Below are positions 1-8,421 of a stretch of DNA of 64,000 nt, one piece after another. Every line of letters starts with the position of its first letter. The first letter of the stretch is position 1. Origin of the DNA: CAG-411 sp963643465 (GTDB lineage Bacteria; Bacillota; Clostridia; Lachnospirales; Lachnospiraceae); the NCBI GenBank assembly GCA_963643465.1, contig CAVIJT010000011.1, positions 1 to 64,000 of the forward strand, given 5' to 3'. A program made the translations under genes and the position numbers. A model generated the notes under the pieces. It was not told where the DNA came from, did no database searches, and saw only the letters and a program-made list of their open reading frames with translations.

Positions 1-1245
1 GTATATGCGTATGTATGGGCAGATGGAGTAAGTGCAAAGACATATGAAGGAACAAAGGTAGCAACCAATGTATACCAGTTTAAAGTACCAAAGAAATATG
101 CAAAAGTATTATTTAAAAATACATCCGGAACAAGTAGTTGGGATAAGCAGACAGATGATGTATTGATTCAGAGTACAAATGGATACATATTTGTACCAAA
201 TGGTTCATCTAATAAAACATCAGGAAGTTGGAATGTATATGGAGGTAAAACACCAGAACCAACAACCCCAGCTCCAGGGCCAACGACTCCGGCACCAGCA
301 CCAACAACTCCAGTGCCGATTGATCAATCTTATGTAACGGTTGATTTTGATAATTCTATCCATAAATGGGAGAATGTGTATGCTTATGTATGGAACAACA
401 CAGAAGATTACAAAGTATTTTCTCCAACTTTTGTAAGTGGAAACAATCATGTGCTATTTACTATTACAGGCTCTTACAAATATATTTTGTTTAAGAATAC
501 AGAAGATGGATGGGATAAGCAGACAGCAGATTTGGTTATGCCAGCTTACACTACCTCTGTGGATGATAAGTGTTTCACACCTTACAGTTCTGGTAACAAA
601 TCAGAGGGTACATGGGGAAAGTCTTCTGCGCTTACTGGTAGAAAAATAATGGTACCATCTGTTTCGGCAGATAAAAATACGATAGCTGTGGGAGATTCTG
701 TAAACTTTACTATGACAACACAGTATGAAAGCGGTAATTATAAGAACAGCCGTTATTTAACATTTACATACGAAGATGGAACAAAGGATGTTGTGCGTTC
801 TTCAGATACTACTTATACTATTTTTGAAAAGGTATCGGAATACACACATAAATATACATGGACACCATCTAAGACAGGAAAGGTGAAAGTAACGTATTCT
901 GTAAGTGAGTATGACGATCATGTGGAAACTTCTCAGCCAATTATTCTTAATGTAAAAGCGGCAAGTAATACTGTTAAAGTATATTATAAAAATAGTAGTT
1001 GGTCTAAAGCATATGTGCATTATAAGGTAAATGGAACATGGACAAGTGTTCCGGGAGTAAAAATGGAAGCCAGTGATCGTAGCGGCTATACTTGGATGTA
1101 CACCATTGATTTAGGGGATACTACAAGTGCAACACTTTGCTTTAATAATGGAAACGGAAGTTGGGATAGTAAGAATGGTTCAAACTATACAGTAGGAACT
1201 GGAATTTATGGAATTTCTGGTAACAACACAGTAAAATTGAATTAA
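1..1245 (+). CDS. C-terminal part of a secreted starch-binding multidomain protein (5' end outside window)
   Basis: The frame is open from base 1, so the start lies upstream; 414 codons remain. Seen, in order: a CBM26-like starch-binding module lacking its first strand (residues 1-78; motifs VYAYVWADG, LFKNTSG, WDKQT), a Pro/Thr linker (79-108), a second CBM26-like module (111-205), an Ig-like domain (about 215-320), and a C-terminal CBM25-like module (323-414; NGSWDSKNGSNY). The order and sequence match the last part of the subtilase at 8422-12465 almost residue for residue, so the two are paralogues sharing a starch-binding tail. The missing N-terminus could be another protease, an amylase or something else. 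No LPXTG motif or dockerin is seen at the C-terminus. A terminator follows at 1321. Confidence 0.88.
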   Translation, partial: VYAYVWADGVSAKTYEGTKVATNVYQFKVPKKYAKVLFKNTSGTSSWDKQTDDVLIQSTNGYIFVPNGSSNKTSGSWNVYGGKTPEPTTPAPGPTTPAPAPTTPVPIDQSYVTVDFDNSIHKWENVYAYVWNNTEDYKVFSPTFVSGNNHVLFTITGSYKYILFKNTEDGWDKQTADLVMPAYTTSVDDKCFTPYSSGNKSEGTWGKSSALTGRKIMVPSVSADKNTIAVGDSVNFTMTTQYESGNYKNSRYLTFTYEDGTKDVVRSSDTTYTIFEKVSEYTHKYTWTPSKTGKVKVTYSVSEYDDHVETSQPIILNVKAASNTVKVYYKNSSWSKAYVHYKVNGTWTSVPGVKMEASDRSGYTWMYTIDLGDTTSATLCFNNGNGSWDSKNGSNYTVGTGIYGISGNNTVKLN

Positions 1246-1320
1246 TAGCTACTATTATTAAAGGAAAAAAGATTTTTGAACGCAACTTTCCATATTAGAA
1301 AATGAAATGTAGTAGAAACT

Positions 1321-1360
1321 GAGACTGTCATACTGGAGTGTGTACAGTCTCGGTTTTTTT
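1321..1360 (+). terminator. Intrinsic terminator after the starch-binding protein
   Basis: GAGACTGT (1321-1328) pairs with ACAGTCTC (1344-1351) around a 15-nt loop and is followed by GG and seven T. Confidence 0.85.
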
Positions 1361-1370
1361 GTGCTATCAA

Positions 1371-1399
1371 TTGCAAAACTTGGCAAAATGGTGTATGGT
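1371..1399 (+). promoter_or_regulatory. Predicted sigma-A promoter for leuB
   Basis: TTGCAA (1371-1376), a 17-nt spacer and TATGGT (1394-1399) lie about 110 bp upstream of leuB, just after the preceding terminator. No T-box or leucine-type attenuator is visible in the leader. Confidence 0.5.
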
Positions 1400-1506
1400 A
1401 TAAGGTATGAATATGATACAAAAGTCAAAAGATTACAAAGGTGTATTTCTCATGAGTTTGTGATTTAGTGACTGAAACAAAAGATTTATATATGAAGGAG
1501 GATATC

Positions 1507-2589
1507 ATGAATTATAAAGTAGCGGTAATTAAAGGCGATGGAATTGGTCCTGAGATTGTGACAGAGGCACAGAAGGTACTGGATAAAGCAGGAGAGAAGT
1601 TTGGGTTTACCCTTTCTTATGAAGATGTGTTAATGGGAGGATGTTCCATTGACGCATGTGGAGAACCGTTGACAGATGAGGCAATTGCCACTTGTAAGGG
1701 AAGTGATGCGGTACTTCTTGGAGCAATTGGTGGAAATACCAGTACATCTCCTTGGTATAAATTGGAGCCTTCTAAGAGACCAGAGGCTGGGCTTTTAAAA
1801 CTTCGTAAGTCACTTAACTTATTTGCAAATCTTCGCCCTGCATATTTATATGATGAGTTAAAGAGTGCGTGTCCTTTAAAAGAAGAGATTACAGAGGGCG
1901 GCTTTGATATGATGATTATGCGTGAACTTACTGGTGGTCTTTATTTTGGAGACAGAAAGACAGTGGAAGAAAACGGTGTAATGAAGGCTTATGATGAGCT
2001 TACTTATGATGAGAATGAGATCCGCAGAATTGCAATCCGTGGATTTGATATTGCAATGAAGAGAAACAAAAAAGTAACCAGTGTAGATAAGGCAAATGTG
2101 CTTGATTCTTCCAGACTTTGGAGAAAAGTTGTAGAGGAAGTAGCTAAGGATTATCCGGAAGTTTCTTATGAGCATATGTTGGTAGATAACTGTGCAATGC
2201 AGTTAGTTAGAGATCCAAAGCAGTTTGATGTTATTTTAACAGAGAATATGTTTGGAGATATTTTGTCTGATGAGGCAAGTATGGTAACTGGTTCCATCGG
2301 TATGTTATCTTCAGCAAGTTTAAACGAGACAAAGTTTGGTTTATATGAGCCAAGTCATGGTTCAGCACCAGACATTGCTGGACAGGATGTTGCAAACCCA
2401 ATCGCAACGATTCTTTCTGCAGCAATGATGCTTCGTTTTTCTTTTGATTTGGATGAGGCAGCAGATGCAATCGAAGCAGCTGTTAAGAAAGTTCTTTCTG
2501 ATGGATACCGTACAGTGGATATTATGTCAGAAGGAAAGACTCAGGTGGGAACCAAGAAGATGGGCGATTTAATCTGTGAGAGAATATAG
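1507..2589 (+). CDS. leuB: 3-isopropylmalate dehydrogenase
   Basis: Cytoplasmic NAD-dependent enzyme of leucine synthesis that oxidises and decarboxylates 3-isopropylmalate to 2-oxoisocaproate. The 360-residue product has the family length and motifs: GDGIGPEI at the N-terminus, LTGGLYFG, DSSRLWRKV, the metal- and substrate-site segment ENMFGDILSDEASM, and the NAD-loop motif YEPSHGSAPDIAG. The frame stays open 13 codons further upstream, but AAGGAGG at 1495-1501 places the start at the ATG at 1507. It opens a + strand block with a DUF2500 gene, ilvD and ilvB, so leucine and valine/isoleucine steps are grouped. leuA, leuC, leuD, ilvC and ilvN are not in the window. Confidence 0.96.
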   Translation: MNYKVAVIKGDGIGPEIVTEAQKVLDKAGEKFGFTLSYEDVLMGGCSIDACGEPLTDEAIATCKGSDAVLLGAIGGNTSTSPWYKLEPSKRPEAGLLKLRKSLNLFANLRPAYLYDELKSACPLKEEITEGGFDMMIMRELTGGLYFGDRKTVEENGVMKAYDELTYDENEIRRIAIRGFDIAMKRNKKVTSVDKANVLDSSRLWRKVVEEVAKDYPEVSYEHMLVDNCAMQLVRDPKQFDVILTENMFGDILSDEASMVTGSIGMLSSASLNETKFGLYEPSHGSAPDIAGQDVANPIATILSAAMMLRFSFDLDEAADAIEAAVKKVLSDGYRTVDIMSEGKTQVGTKKMGDLICERI

Positions 2590-2605
2590 ATAGAGAGGGA
2601 AATGG

Positions 2606-2980
2606 ATGGATACTATGTTTTTGGGTGAGAATATATTCTTTAAAGTATATCCGTTGTTCTTTTTTGTAGTATTTTTTCTTGTAGTTGGTATTATTATTTT
2701 CAATGCGATAAAAGGTATTTCTATATGGAATAAAAATAACCATTCCCCAATATTGGATGTGAATGCTACTGTAGTAACAAAACGAACAGAGGTATATCAC
2801 TCTACAAGTAGTAATAATATGTCATCACATTCCGATACATATTATTATGCTACTTTTCAGGTGGAAAGTGGAGATCGCATGGAATTTGAAATTTCAGGTG
2901 ATATGTATGGAATGTTGGTGGAAGGCGATTTTGGAAAACTTACATTTCAAGGAACCAGATATTTAGGATTTCAAAGATAA
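2606..2980 (+). CDS. DUF2500-family membrane protein
   Basis: A 124-residue protein of unknown function. It has one hydrophobic N-terminal helix (about residues 13-36), then a soluble domain in which YYATFQVESGDRMEFEISG and the C-terminal LTFQGTRYLGF are typical of the DUF2500 family. The topology suggests a membrane anchor with the domain outside or at the membrane face. Start chosen at 2606 with GAGAGGG six bases upstream. It lies 16 bp after leuB and 21 bp before ilvD, so it is probably co-transcribed, but nothing links it to amino acid synthesis. Confidence 0.8.
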   Translation: MDTMFLGENIFFKVYPLFFFVVFFLVVGIIIFNAIKGISIWNKNNHSPILDVNATVVTKRTEVYHSTSSNNMSSHSDTYYYATFQVESGDRMEFEISGDMYGMLVEGDFGKLTFQGTRYLGFQR

Positions 2981-3001
2981 AATAGAAAGGAAGTATTTAA
3001 T

Positions 3002-4663
3002 ATGAAAAGTGACGCAGTAAAAAAAGGGATTGCAACTGCACCTCAAAGATCCTTGTTTAATGCACTAGGTCTTACAGAGGAAGAATTACAGAAACCATTA
3101 GTAGGTATTGTTAGTTCCTACAACGAGATTGTACCGGGACATATGAATATTGATAAAATCGTGGATGCAGTAAAGATGGGAGTTGCCATGGCAGGTGGTA
3201 CTCCAATTGTATTCCCTGCAATTGCCGTTTGTGATGGTATTGCTATGGGACACACAGGAATGAAATATTCTTTGGTTACCAGAGATTTGATTGCAGATTC
3301 TACGGAGTGTATGGCAATGGCACATGCGTTTGATGCCCTTGTTATGGTGCCAAACTGTGATAAAAATGTACCGGGACTCTTGATGGCAGCAGCCAGAGTT
3401 AACGTACCTACTGTATTTGTCAGTGGTGGTCCAATGCTTGCAGGTCATGTGCAGGGACATAAGACCAGTCTTTCCAGCATGTTTGAGGCAGTTGGGGCTC
3501 ATGCAGCAGGAAAACTTTCAGAAGAAGGCGTACAGGAATATGTAAATAAGGCATGTCCAACTTGTGGTTCTTGTTCTGGTATGTATACTGCAAACAGTAT
3601 GAACTGTCTGACAGAGGTACTTGGTATGGGACTTCCTGGAAATGGAACCATTCCAGCTGTTTACTCTGAGAGATTAAAACTTGCAAAACATGCAGGTATG
3701 AAAGTAATGGAAATGTATGAGAAAAATATTCGTCCAAGAGATATTATGACAAAGGATGCTATTCTTAATGCACTTACTGTAGATATGGCACTTGGATGTT
3801 CTACAAATAGTATGCTTCATTTACCAGCCATTGCACATGAAGTTGGATTTGATTTTGATATTGCATTTGCAAATGAAATCAGTGAAAAGACTCCAAACCT
3901 TTGCCATTTAGCACCAGCAGGTCCAACTTATATGGAGGACTTAAATGAGGCTGGTGGTGTACATGCAGTTATGAATGAGTTAGATAAACTGGATTTGTTG
4001 CATAAAGATTGCATTACTGTAACAGGAAAGACGGTAGGAGAAAACATCAACGGATGCGTGAATCGTAATCCGGAAGTGATTCGTCCAGTGGAGAATCCAT
4101 ATAGTAAAACAGGTGGACTTGCAGTATTAAAAGGTAATCTTGCGCCAGATGGAAGTGTAGTAAAACGTTCTGCAGTAGTAGCAGAAATGATGGTACACGA
4201 AGGTCCTGCTCGTGTTTTTGAGTCAGAGGAAGATGCGATTGCAGCAATCCGCGGAGGAAAAATTGTTGCAGGAGATGTGGTAGTGATCCGTTATGAGGGA
4301 CCAAAGGGTGGTCCTGGTATGCGTGAGATGTTAAATCCAACTTCTGCTATTGCAGGTATGGGACTTGGTTCTTCTGTTGCATTGATTACAGATGGTCGTT
4401 TCTCAGGAGCATCTCGTGGAGCATCTATTGGACATGTTTCTCCAGAAGCAGCAGTAGGTGGACCAATTGCATTAGTTGAGGAAGGAGATATTATTTCTAT
4501 TGATATTCCGGGACTTAGCTTAAATGTAAAAGTGTCTGACGAAGAGATGGCAAAGAGAAAAGAGAAATGGCAGCCAAAAGAAAAAGAAGTAAGCGGTTAT
4601 CTTGCAAGATACTCTAAGATGGTTACTTCTGGAAATCGTGGAGCTGTTTTAGAAGTAAAATAG
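3002..4663 (+). CDS. ilvD: Dihydroxy-acid dehydratase
   Basis: Fe-S enzyme of valine, isoleucine and pantothenate synthesis that dehydrates 2,3-dihydroxy-3-methyl acids to 2-oxo acids. The 553-residue length is normal. Visible motifs are the cluster-ligand segments NCDKNVPG and CPTCGSCSGMYTANSMN, then LGCSTNSMLH, YEGPKGGPGMREM and DGRFSGASRGASIGH near the C-terminus. AGAAAGGA lies a suitable distance before the ATG. It is separated from ilvB by 83 bp that hold a perfect 11-bp hairpin. Confidence 0.97.
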   Translation: MKSDAVKKGIATAPQRSLFNALGLTEEELQKPLVGIVSSYNEIVPGHMNIDKIVDAVKMGVAMAGGTPIVFPAIAVCDGIAMGHTGMKYSLVTRDLIADSTECMAMAHAFDALVMVPNCDKNVPGLLMAAARVNVPTVFVSGGPMLAGHVQGHKTSLSSMFEAVGAHAAGKLSEEGVQEYVNKACPTCGSCSGMYTANSMNCLTEVLGMGLPGNGTIPAVYSERLKLAKHAGMKVMEMYEKNIRPRDIMTKDAILNALTVDMALGCSTNSMLHLPAIAHEVGFDFDIAFANEISEKTPNLCHLAPAGPTYMEDLNEAGGVHAVMNELDKLDLLHKDCITVTGKTVGENINGCVNRNPEVIRPVENPYSKTGGLAVLKGNLAPDGSVVKRSAVVAEMMVHEGPARVFESEEDAIAAIRGGKIVAGDVVVIRYEGPKGGPGMREMLNPTSAIAGMGLGSSVALITDGRFSGASRGASIGHVSPEAAVGGPIALVEEGDIISIDIPGLSLNVKVSDEEMAKRKEKWQPKEKEVSGYLARYSKMVTSGNRGAVLEVK

Positions 4664-4670
4664 GATGAAA

Positions 4671-4711
4671 TTGCGAAACCAAATATGTGTGCTGCATAAT
4701 TGGTTTCGCAA
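4671..4711 (+). other. Perfect intergenic hairpin between ilvD and ilvB
   Basis: TTGCGAAACCA (4671-4681) is the exact reverse complement of TGGTTTCGCAA (4701-4711), with a 19-nt loop. No T-run follows, so it does not look like an intrinsic terminator. It may mark an mRNA processing or stability site within the ilv transcript (inference). Confidence 0.6.
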
Positions 4712-4746
4712 ATGTCTAATAAAAGAAAAAGACAGGAGAGAGAAAC

Positions 4747-6423
4747 ATGCAGTTAAATGGTTCGCAGATTATTGTGGAGTGTTTGAAAGAGCAAGGCGTG
4801 GATACTGTTTTTGGATATCCGGGCGGAGCAATTTTAAATGTATATGATGAGTTATATCGCCATCAGGATGAGATTAAGCATGTGCTCACATCTCATGAGC
4901 AGGGGGCTTCTCATGCGGCAGACGGTTATGCAAGAGCAACTGGTAAGGTTGGTGTATGTATGGCAACCAGCGGTCCGGGAGCAACAAACCTAGTAACAGG
5001 AATTGCTACAGCCATGATGGATTCCGTTCCTATGGTGGCAATTACTTGTAATGTTACGAATGCACTTCTTGGAAAGGATAGTTTTCAGGAGGTAGATATT
5101 GCTGGAGTTACTATGCCGATTACGAAGCATAGTTTTATTGTAAAGGACGTAACAAAGTTAGCTGATACGATTCGTCGTGCTTTTACCATTGCAAGAACCG
5201 GAAGACCGGGACCTGTGCTTGTGGATGTAACAAAGGATGTAACAGCAGCTAAGACTGATTTCAAGCAGATGGTAGTAAAAGAAAATGTGCGTATTACAGA
5301 CACCATTCGTGATGAAGATATAGATAAGGCAGTAGCAATGATGAAAACAGCAAAGAGACCTATGATTTTCGTAGGTGGTGGAGCTGTGATTTCAGGTGCA
5401 TCCAAAGAATTGAAAGCATTTGCAGAGCGCATCGATGCGCCAGTTTGTGATACACTTATGGGAAAAGGTGCATTTAACGGAGAACACCCATATTATGTGG
5501 GAATGTTAGGAATGCATGGAACAAAAGCGGCAAATTTAAGTGTGACAGATTGTGATTTGCTTATTGTGTTAGGCGCTCGCTTTTCCGATCGTGTTACAGG
5601 AAATGCGAAAAAATTTGCCAGCAAAGCGAAAATCCTACATATTGATGTAGACCCTGCAGAAGTAAACAAAAACATTCATGTACATGCAAGTATTATTGGT
5701 GATTGTAAGTCTGTGCTTGAAATTTTGTTAAATCGCGTGGAACAAATGAAACATTCAGAGTGGATAGAAAAAGTATTAAAACGAAAAGAAGAATTACCAC
5801 TTACTTATCCACAGGATTGTTTGACTGGTCCTTATGTAATGGAGAAAATCAATGAGCTTACGAAGGGTGATTGCATTATTTCTACAGATGTAGGGCAACA
5901 TCAGATGTGGGCTGCACAGTTTTTTAAATATCAAAAGCCTAGAACATTGCTTACTTCCGGTGGACTTGGAACTATGGGATATGGACTTGGAGCTGCAATT
6001 GGAGCACAGGTTGGTATGCCGGATAAGCAGGTTATTAATATTGCTGGTGATGGATGTTTTCGAATGAACATGAATGAGATTGCCACAGCAACTCGTTACA
6101 ACATTCCTATCATTCAGGTAGTATTTAATAATCATGTATTGGGAATGGTTCGTCAGTGGCAGACATTATTCTATGGACAGCGTTATTCGCAAACTGTTTT
6201 GGAAGATAAGGTGGATTTTGTGAAAGTTGTGGAGGCAATGGGATGCAAGGCATATCGTATCACCAAAAAAGAAGAAGTAGAAATTGTATTTAAAGAGGCA
6301 CTTGCTGCAAAAGAGCCGGTATTTATTGAGTGTATCATTGATCCAGATGAGAAAGTTTGGCCAATGGTTGCGCCGGGAGCTGCAATCAGTGAAATTGCAG
6401 ATGAGAATACAAAATTTTCATAA
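4747..6423 (+). CDS. ilvB: Acetolactate synthase, large (catalytic) subunit
   Basis: ThDP-dependent enzyme that condenses pyruvate with pyruvate or 2-oxobutyrate, the first common step of branched-chain synthesis. The 558-residue protein has the three ThDP-family domains: N-terminal PYR domain with the catalytic Glu in LTSHEQGASHAADGYAR, a central domain near residues 190-330, and a C-terminal PP domain with the ThDP motif GDGCFRMNMNEIA ending at VVFNN. AGGAG upstream supports the ATG at 4747. No ilvN regulatory-subunit gene follows; a terminator comes directly after. The subunit could pair with an IlvN encoded elsewhere or act alone as a catabolic-type enzyme; the leuB/ilvD context favours biosynthesis. 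Confidence 0.94.
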   Translation: MQLNGSQIIVECLKEQGVDTVFGYPGGAILNVYDELYRHQDEIKHVLTSHEQGASHAADGYARATGKVGVCMATSGPGATNLVTGIATAMMDSVPMVAITCNVTNALLGKDSFQEVDIAGVTMPITKHSFIVKDVTKLADTIRRAFTIARTGRPGPVLVDVTKDVTAAKTDFKQMVVKENVRITDTIRDEDIDKAVAMMKTAKRPMIFVGGGAVISGASKELKAFAERIDAPVCDTLMGKGAFNGEHPYYVGMLGMHGTKAANLSVTDCDLLIVLGARFSDRVTGNAKKFASKAKILHIDVDPAEVNKNIHVHASIIGDCKSVLEILLNRVEQMKHSEWIEKVLKRKEELPLTYPQDCLTGPYVMEKINELTKGDCIISTDVGQHQMWAAQFFKYQKPRTLLTSGGLGTMGYGLGAAIGAQVGMPDKQVINIAGDGCFRMNMNEIATATRYNIPIIQVVFNNHVLGMVRQWQTLFYGQRYSQTVLEDKVDFVKVVEAMGCKAYRITKKEEVEIVFKEALAAKEPVFIECIIDPDEKVWPMVAPGAAISEIADENTKFS

Positions 6424-6433
6424 TTAAGAATCT

Positions 6434-6492
6434 AAAACTCCCCTTTTTATAGCGTGTATGTTTACATAGGCTATAAGAAGGGGAGTTTTTTT
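6434..6492 (+). terminator. Intrinsic terminator after ilvB
   Basis: A long stem pairs AAAACTCCCCTT (from 6434) with AAGGGGAGTTTT, extended inside by ATAGC/GCTAT, and ends in a run of seven T at 6486-6492. The T-run merges directly into the repeat that starts here. Confidence 0.9.
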
Positions 6493-6642
6493 ATCTTATA
6501 GGAAAATGCGTCCTATAAGATAAAAGCCCTCTGGGCAAAATGCGCACGAATTTGTATGGAAGATGTACTGCGTACCAAATTCGGCGCGGCAAAGCGTGCA
6601 AGCACATTGGGAAAGTGTAACGTCGCGGAGCGTGCTTTGTTC
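6487..6642 (+). repeat. Terminator-linked repeat family A, copy 1
   Basis: One of three near-identical copies of about 157-165 bp (others at 38123-38286 and 63126-63289). It begins in the U-tract of the ilvB terminator. Seen: a perfect hairpin with 15-bp arms TTTTATCTTATAGGA and TCCTATAAGATAAAA, a small GCCC/GGGC hairpin, a GAATTTG/CAAATTC hairpin, and a large 3' inverted repeat based on CAAAGCGTGCAAGCAC. This copy lacks about 8 bp of the final arm (GCACGCTT) present in the other two. It stops 3 bp before the stop codon of the convergent gene. No convincing ORF. Confidence 0.9.
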
Positions 6643-6645
6643 TGA

Positions 6646-8034
6646 TTAAGAAATAGAAAAAGTGCCGTATAATATGGTATCCGTATTTGTGTTACCAGAC
6701 TGGGAAATTGGCAATACTATGCGATAAGTACCAGCAGGAAGAAAACCATAATACTCTGTATATTCAATAGAAAAAGTGCTTGTAGCATGTTCTGTTACAG
6801 TCATAGGAAGGGTAGGTCTTAACATAGCTACAGAGGGAAGTGATATCCATTCATTGTCCTTAAACACCTCTATGTCATATGCAGCTTGATTTAGCTGTAT
6901 AGGGAAGTTGTTGCTATTTGTTATTGTTATGGAAAGTCCATTATTGGACTGTTCTGTGACTGTCATGCTAACGCTCTCTTTTGCAAAATCTCCAATAGTA
7001 AATTCGCTAGTTACATAATAAGTAGTTGCCTCTGTGGCATTTGGTGCAGTATAGAACAGTGGAACTACAATTCGATATGTGCCATCTTTTAGATTACCAT
7101 AATCTTCTAAATATTCAACAGAATAAGAAATGCTGCTATTTGCTTTTAACACAGCAGGAACAGGTTCTCTGTAAATGGCTATGGCAGGCAGTGGCATCCA
7201 TGTATCATCCGTCTTTTGTTCCAAATAGTAACCATTTGTATAAAACTGAAAATCTACAGGATTGTCATTCTGAATGCTCAAAATCTTCTCGTTACCATAA
7301 ACAAAAGATGCTTGAACTTTGTTGATATCAATAATAGAAGATGGAGAGACGGTCTCTATTGCAGAAGGTGTTGTAGTAATAGCCGGATTTGTAGTCACAG
7401 CTGGATTCGTGGTTACAATCGGGATATCAGTAGTTACAGGCTCCCTCGTCATTGTTGGTGTTGTACTGCTGGAAGGAATTTCAGTGGCTGAAGAAGTAGC
7501 AGTAACTTCTGGTTTTTCTGTAATTACTGGAGTTTCTGTAATTATTGGAGTATTTGTTAGTGCTGGATTAGTGCTGGTTGCTGGAGCTTCCGTAACAATT
7601 GGAGTATTAGTAACAACAGGAATTGTTGCAGTAACCTCTGGTGTATTTGGAACAACCGTAGTAGTCGCAACAGGCGTATTGGTAATTGTAGGGGTAGCAG
7701 TAGCAGTTGATTTTCCTCGAACGGTTACGTTTACCTTTACCGTTTTTTTCCCATTTGTTGCAGTAATTTTACAACTTCCCTTTTTGCGACCAGTGATTTT
7801 TGCTTTTTTATTTGTAACTTTTTTTACTGTTGCAATGGTTTTATTGCTGGATTTCCATTTCTTGATTTTTTTGTTTGCAGTAATCGTGGTGCTTTTTCCT
7901 ACAGTGATAGTAACGGATTTCTCGGATAATTTCAAAGTAGTAGCTGCTTGTGATGGACTTATGGACATTGTTCCTAAAGTAAGTGTAGCTGTTAGCATAA
8001 GTGTCATTGCTTTTTTATGTCTGTCTAATTTCAT
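6646..8034 (-). CDS. Secreted surface protein with Big2 and two Big_14-like Ig domains
   Basis: A 462-residue exported protein of unknown ligand. It has a signal peptide (residues 1-30, ending PSQA), a bacterial Ig-like group 2 domain (about 31-108, with the typical WKSSNKTIATV and GSCKITAT), a low-complexity Thr/Pro/Val linker (about 110-245), and two tandem Ig-like repeats (about 255-345 and 365-460) that each end in an LxxGTYRIVxP motif, as in Big_14. A TTG four codons upstream directly abuts the ribosome site; the ATG at 8034 lies 12 nt after AGAAAGG and is preferred. No catalytic domain or cell-wall sorting signal is seen. It lies between two starch-binding proteins, so a role at the cell surface is likely. 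Confidence 0.82.
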   Translation of the reverse strand: MKLDRHKKAMTLMLTATLTLGTMSISPSQAATTLKLSEKSVTITVGKSTTITANKKIKKWKSSNKTIATVKKVTNKKAKITGRKKGSCKITATNGKKTVKVNVTVRGKSTATATPTITNTPVATTTVVPNTPEVTATIPVVTNTPIVTEAPATSTNPALTNTPIITETPVITEKPEVTATSSATEIPSSSTTPTMTREPVTTDIPIVTTNPAVTTNPAITTTPSAIETVSPSSIIDINKVQASFVYGNEKILSIQNDNPVDFQFYTNGYYLEQKTDDTWMPLPAIAIYREPVPAVLKANSSISYSVEYLEDYGNLKDGTYRIVVPLFYTAPNATEATTYYVTSEFTIGDFAKESVSMTVTEQSNNGLSITITNSNNFPIQLNQAAYDIEVFKDNEWISLPSVAMLRPTLPMTVTEHATSTFSIEYTEYYGFLPAGTYRIVLPISQSGNTNTDTILYGTFSIS

Positions 8035-8067
8035 AAATAAATTCAACCTTTCTGTAATTTTTTACTA

Positions 8068-8096
8068 AGTATAGCATAATTTTAAGATTTTGAAAA
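8068..8096 (-). promoter_or_regulatory. Predicted promoter of the Ig-domain protein
   Basis: On the minus strand: TTTTCA, a 17-nt spacer and TATACT, with an upstream TGC that makes an extended -10 (TGCTATACT). It lies about 35 bp before the start codon. Confidence 0.5.
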
Positions 8097-8421
8097 GTTT
8101 CAAAGAAATAAAAAACATAAAAAAAGAAAAAATCATAGTTGGTTTTAGTGAAATACTGATTTAAATATATAAAATAGTGAAGTTAGAAAAATGGAGAAAT
8201 AGAAAAATAATATAAAAATAGAACCAAATATGAAAAGGGCTTTGTGAAAAATGCAAAAAAACATATTTTCTGGGAAATATTACATAAAAATCAAATGCTT
8301 GCAACGAGGAAGGAAAATTTGTTAAGATTATGTGACGAATTGTTGAAGTTTGTGTGATTTTTTGGTAAATCAAAAGATTGTGAACATGAACAGTTTTCAA
8401 ATAAGGAAAAGGAGTGGCAAC
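8097..8421. other. AT-rich divergent intergenic region
   Basis: About 325 bp of very AT-rich sequence between the divergent Ig-domain gene and the subtilase. The subtilase promoter should be here, but I could not choose one; TTGAAG, 17 nt, TAAATC just upstream is weak. AAGGAG at 8409-8414 is the ribosome site. No hairpin of note. Confidence 0.5.

Noticed and set aside
1361..1506. T-box leader before leuB
   Set aside because: No T-box consensus segment and no terminator/antiterminator pair are visible; the leader is too short.
7319..8068. Long open frame (249 codons) on the + strand opposite the Ig-domain protein
   Set aside because: It mirrors the Thr/Pro/Val-rich coding strand, giving a Val/Ile/Thr-rich nonsense protein, and has no ribosome site. 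The minus-strand gene has a signal peptide, recognised domains and a promoter.
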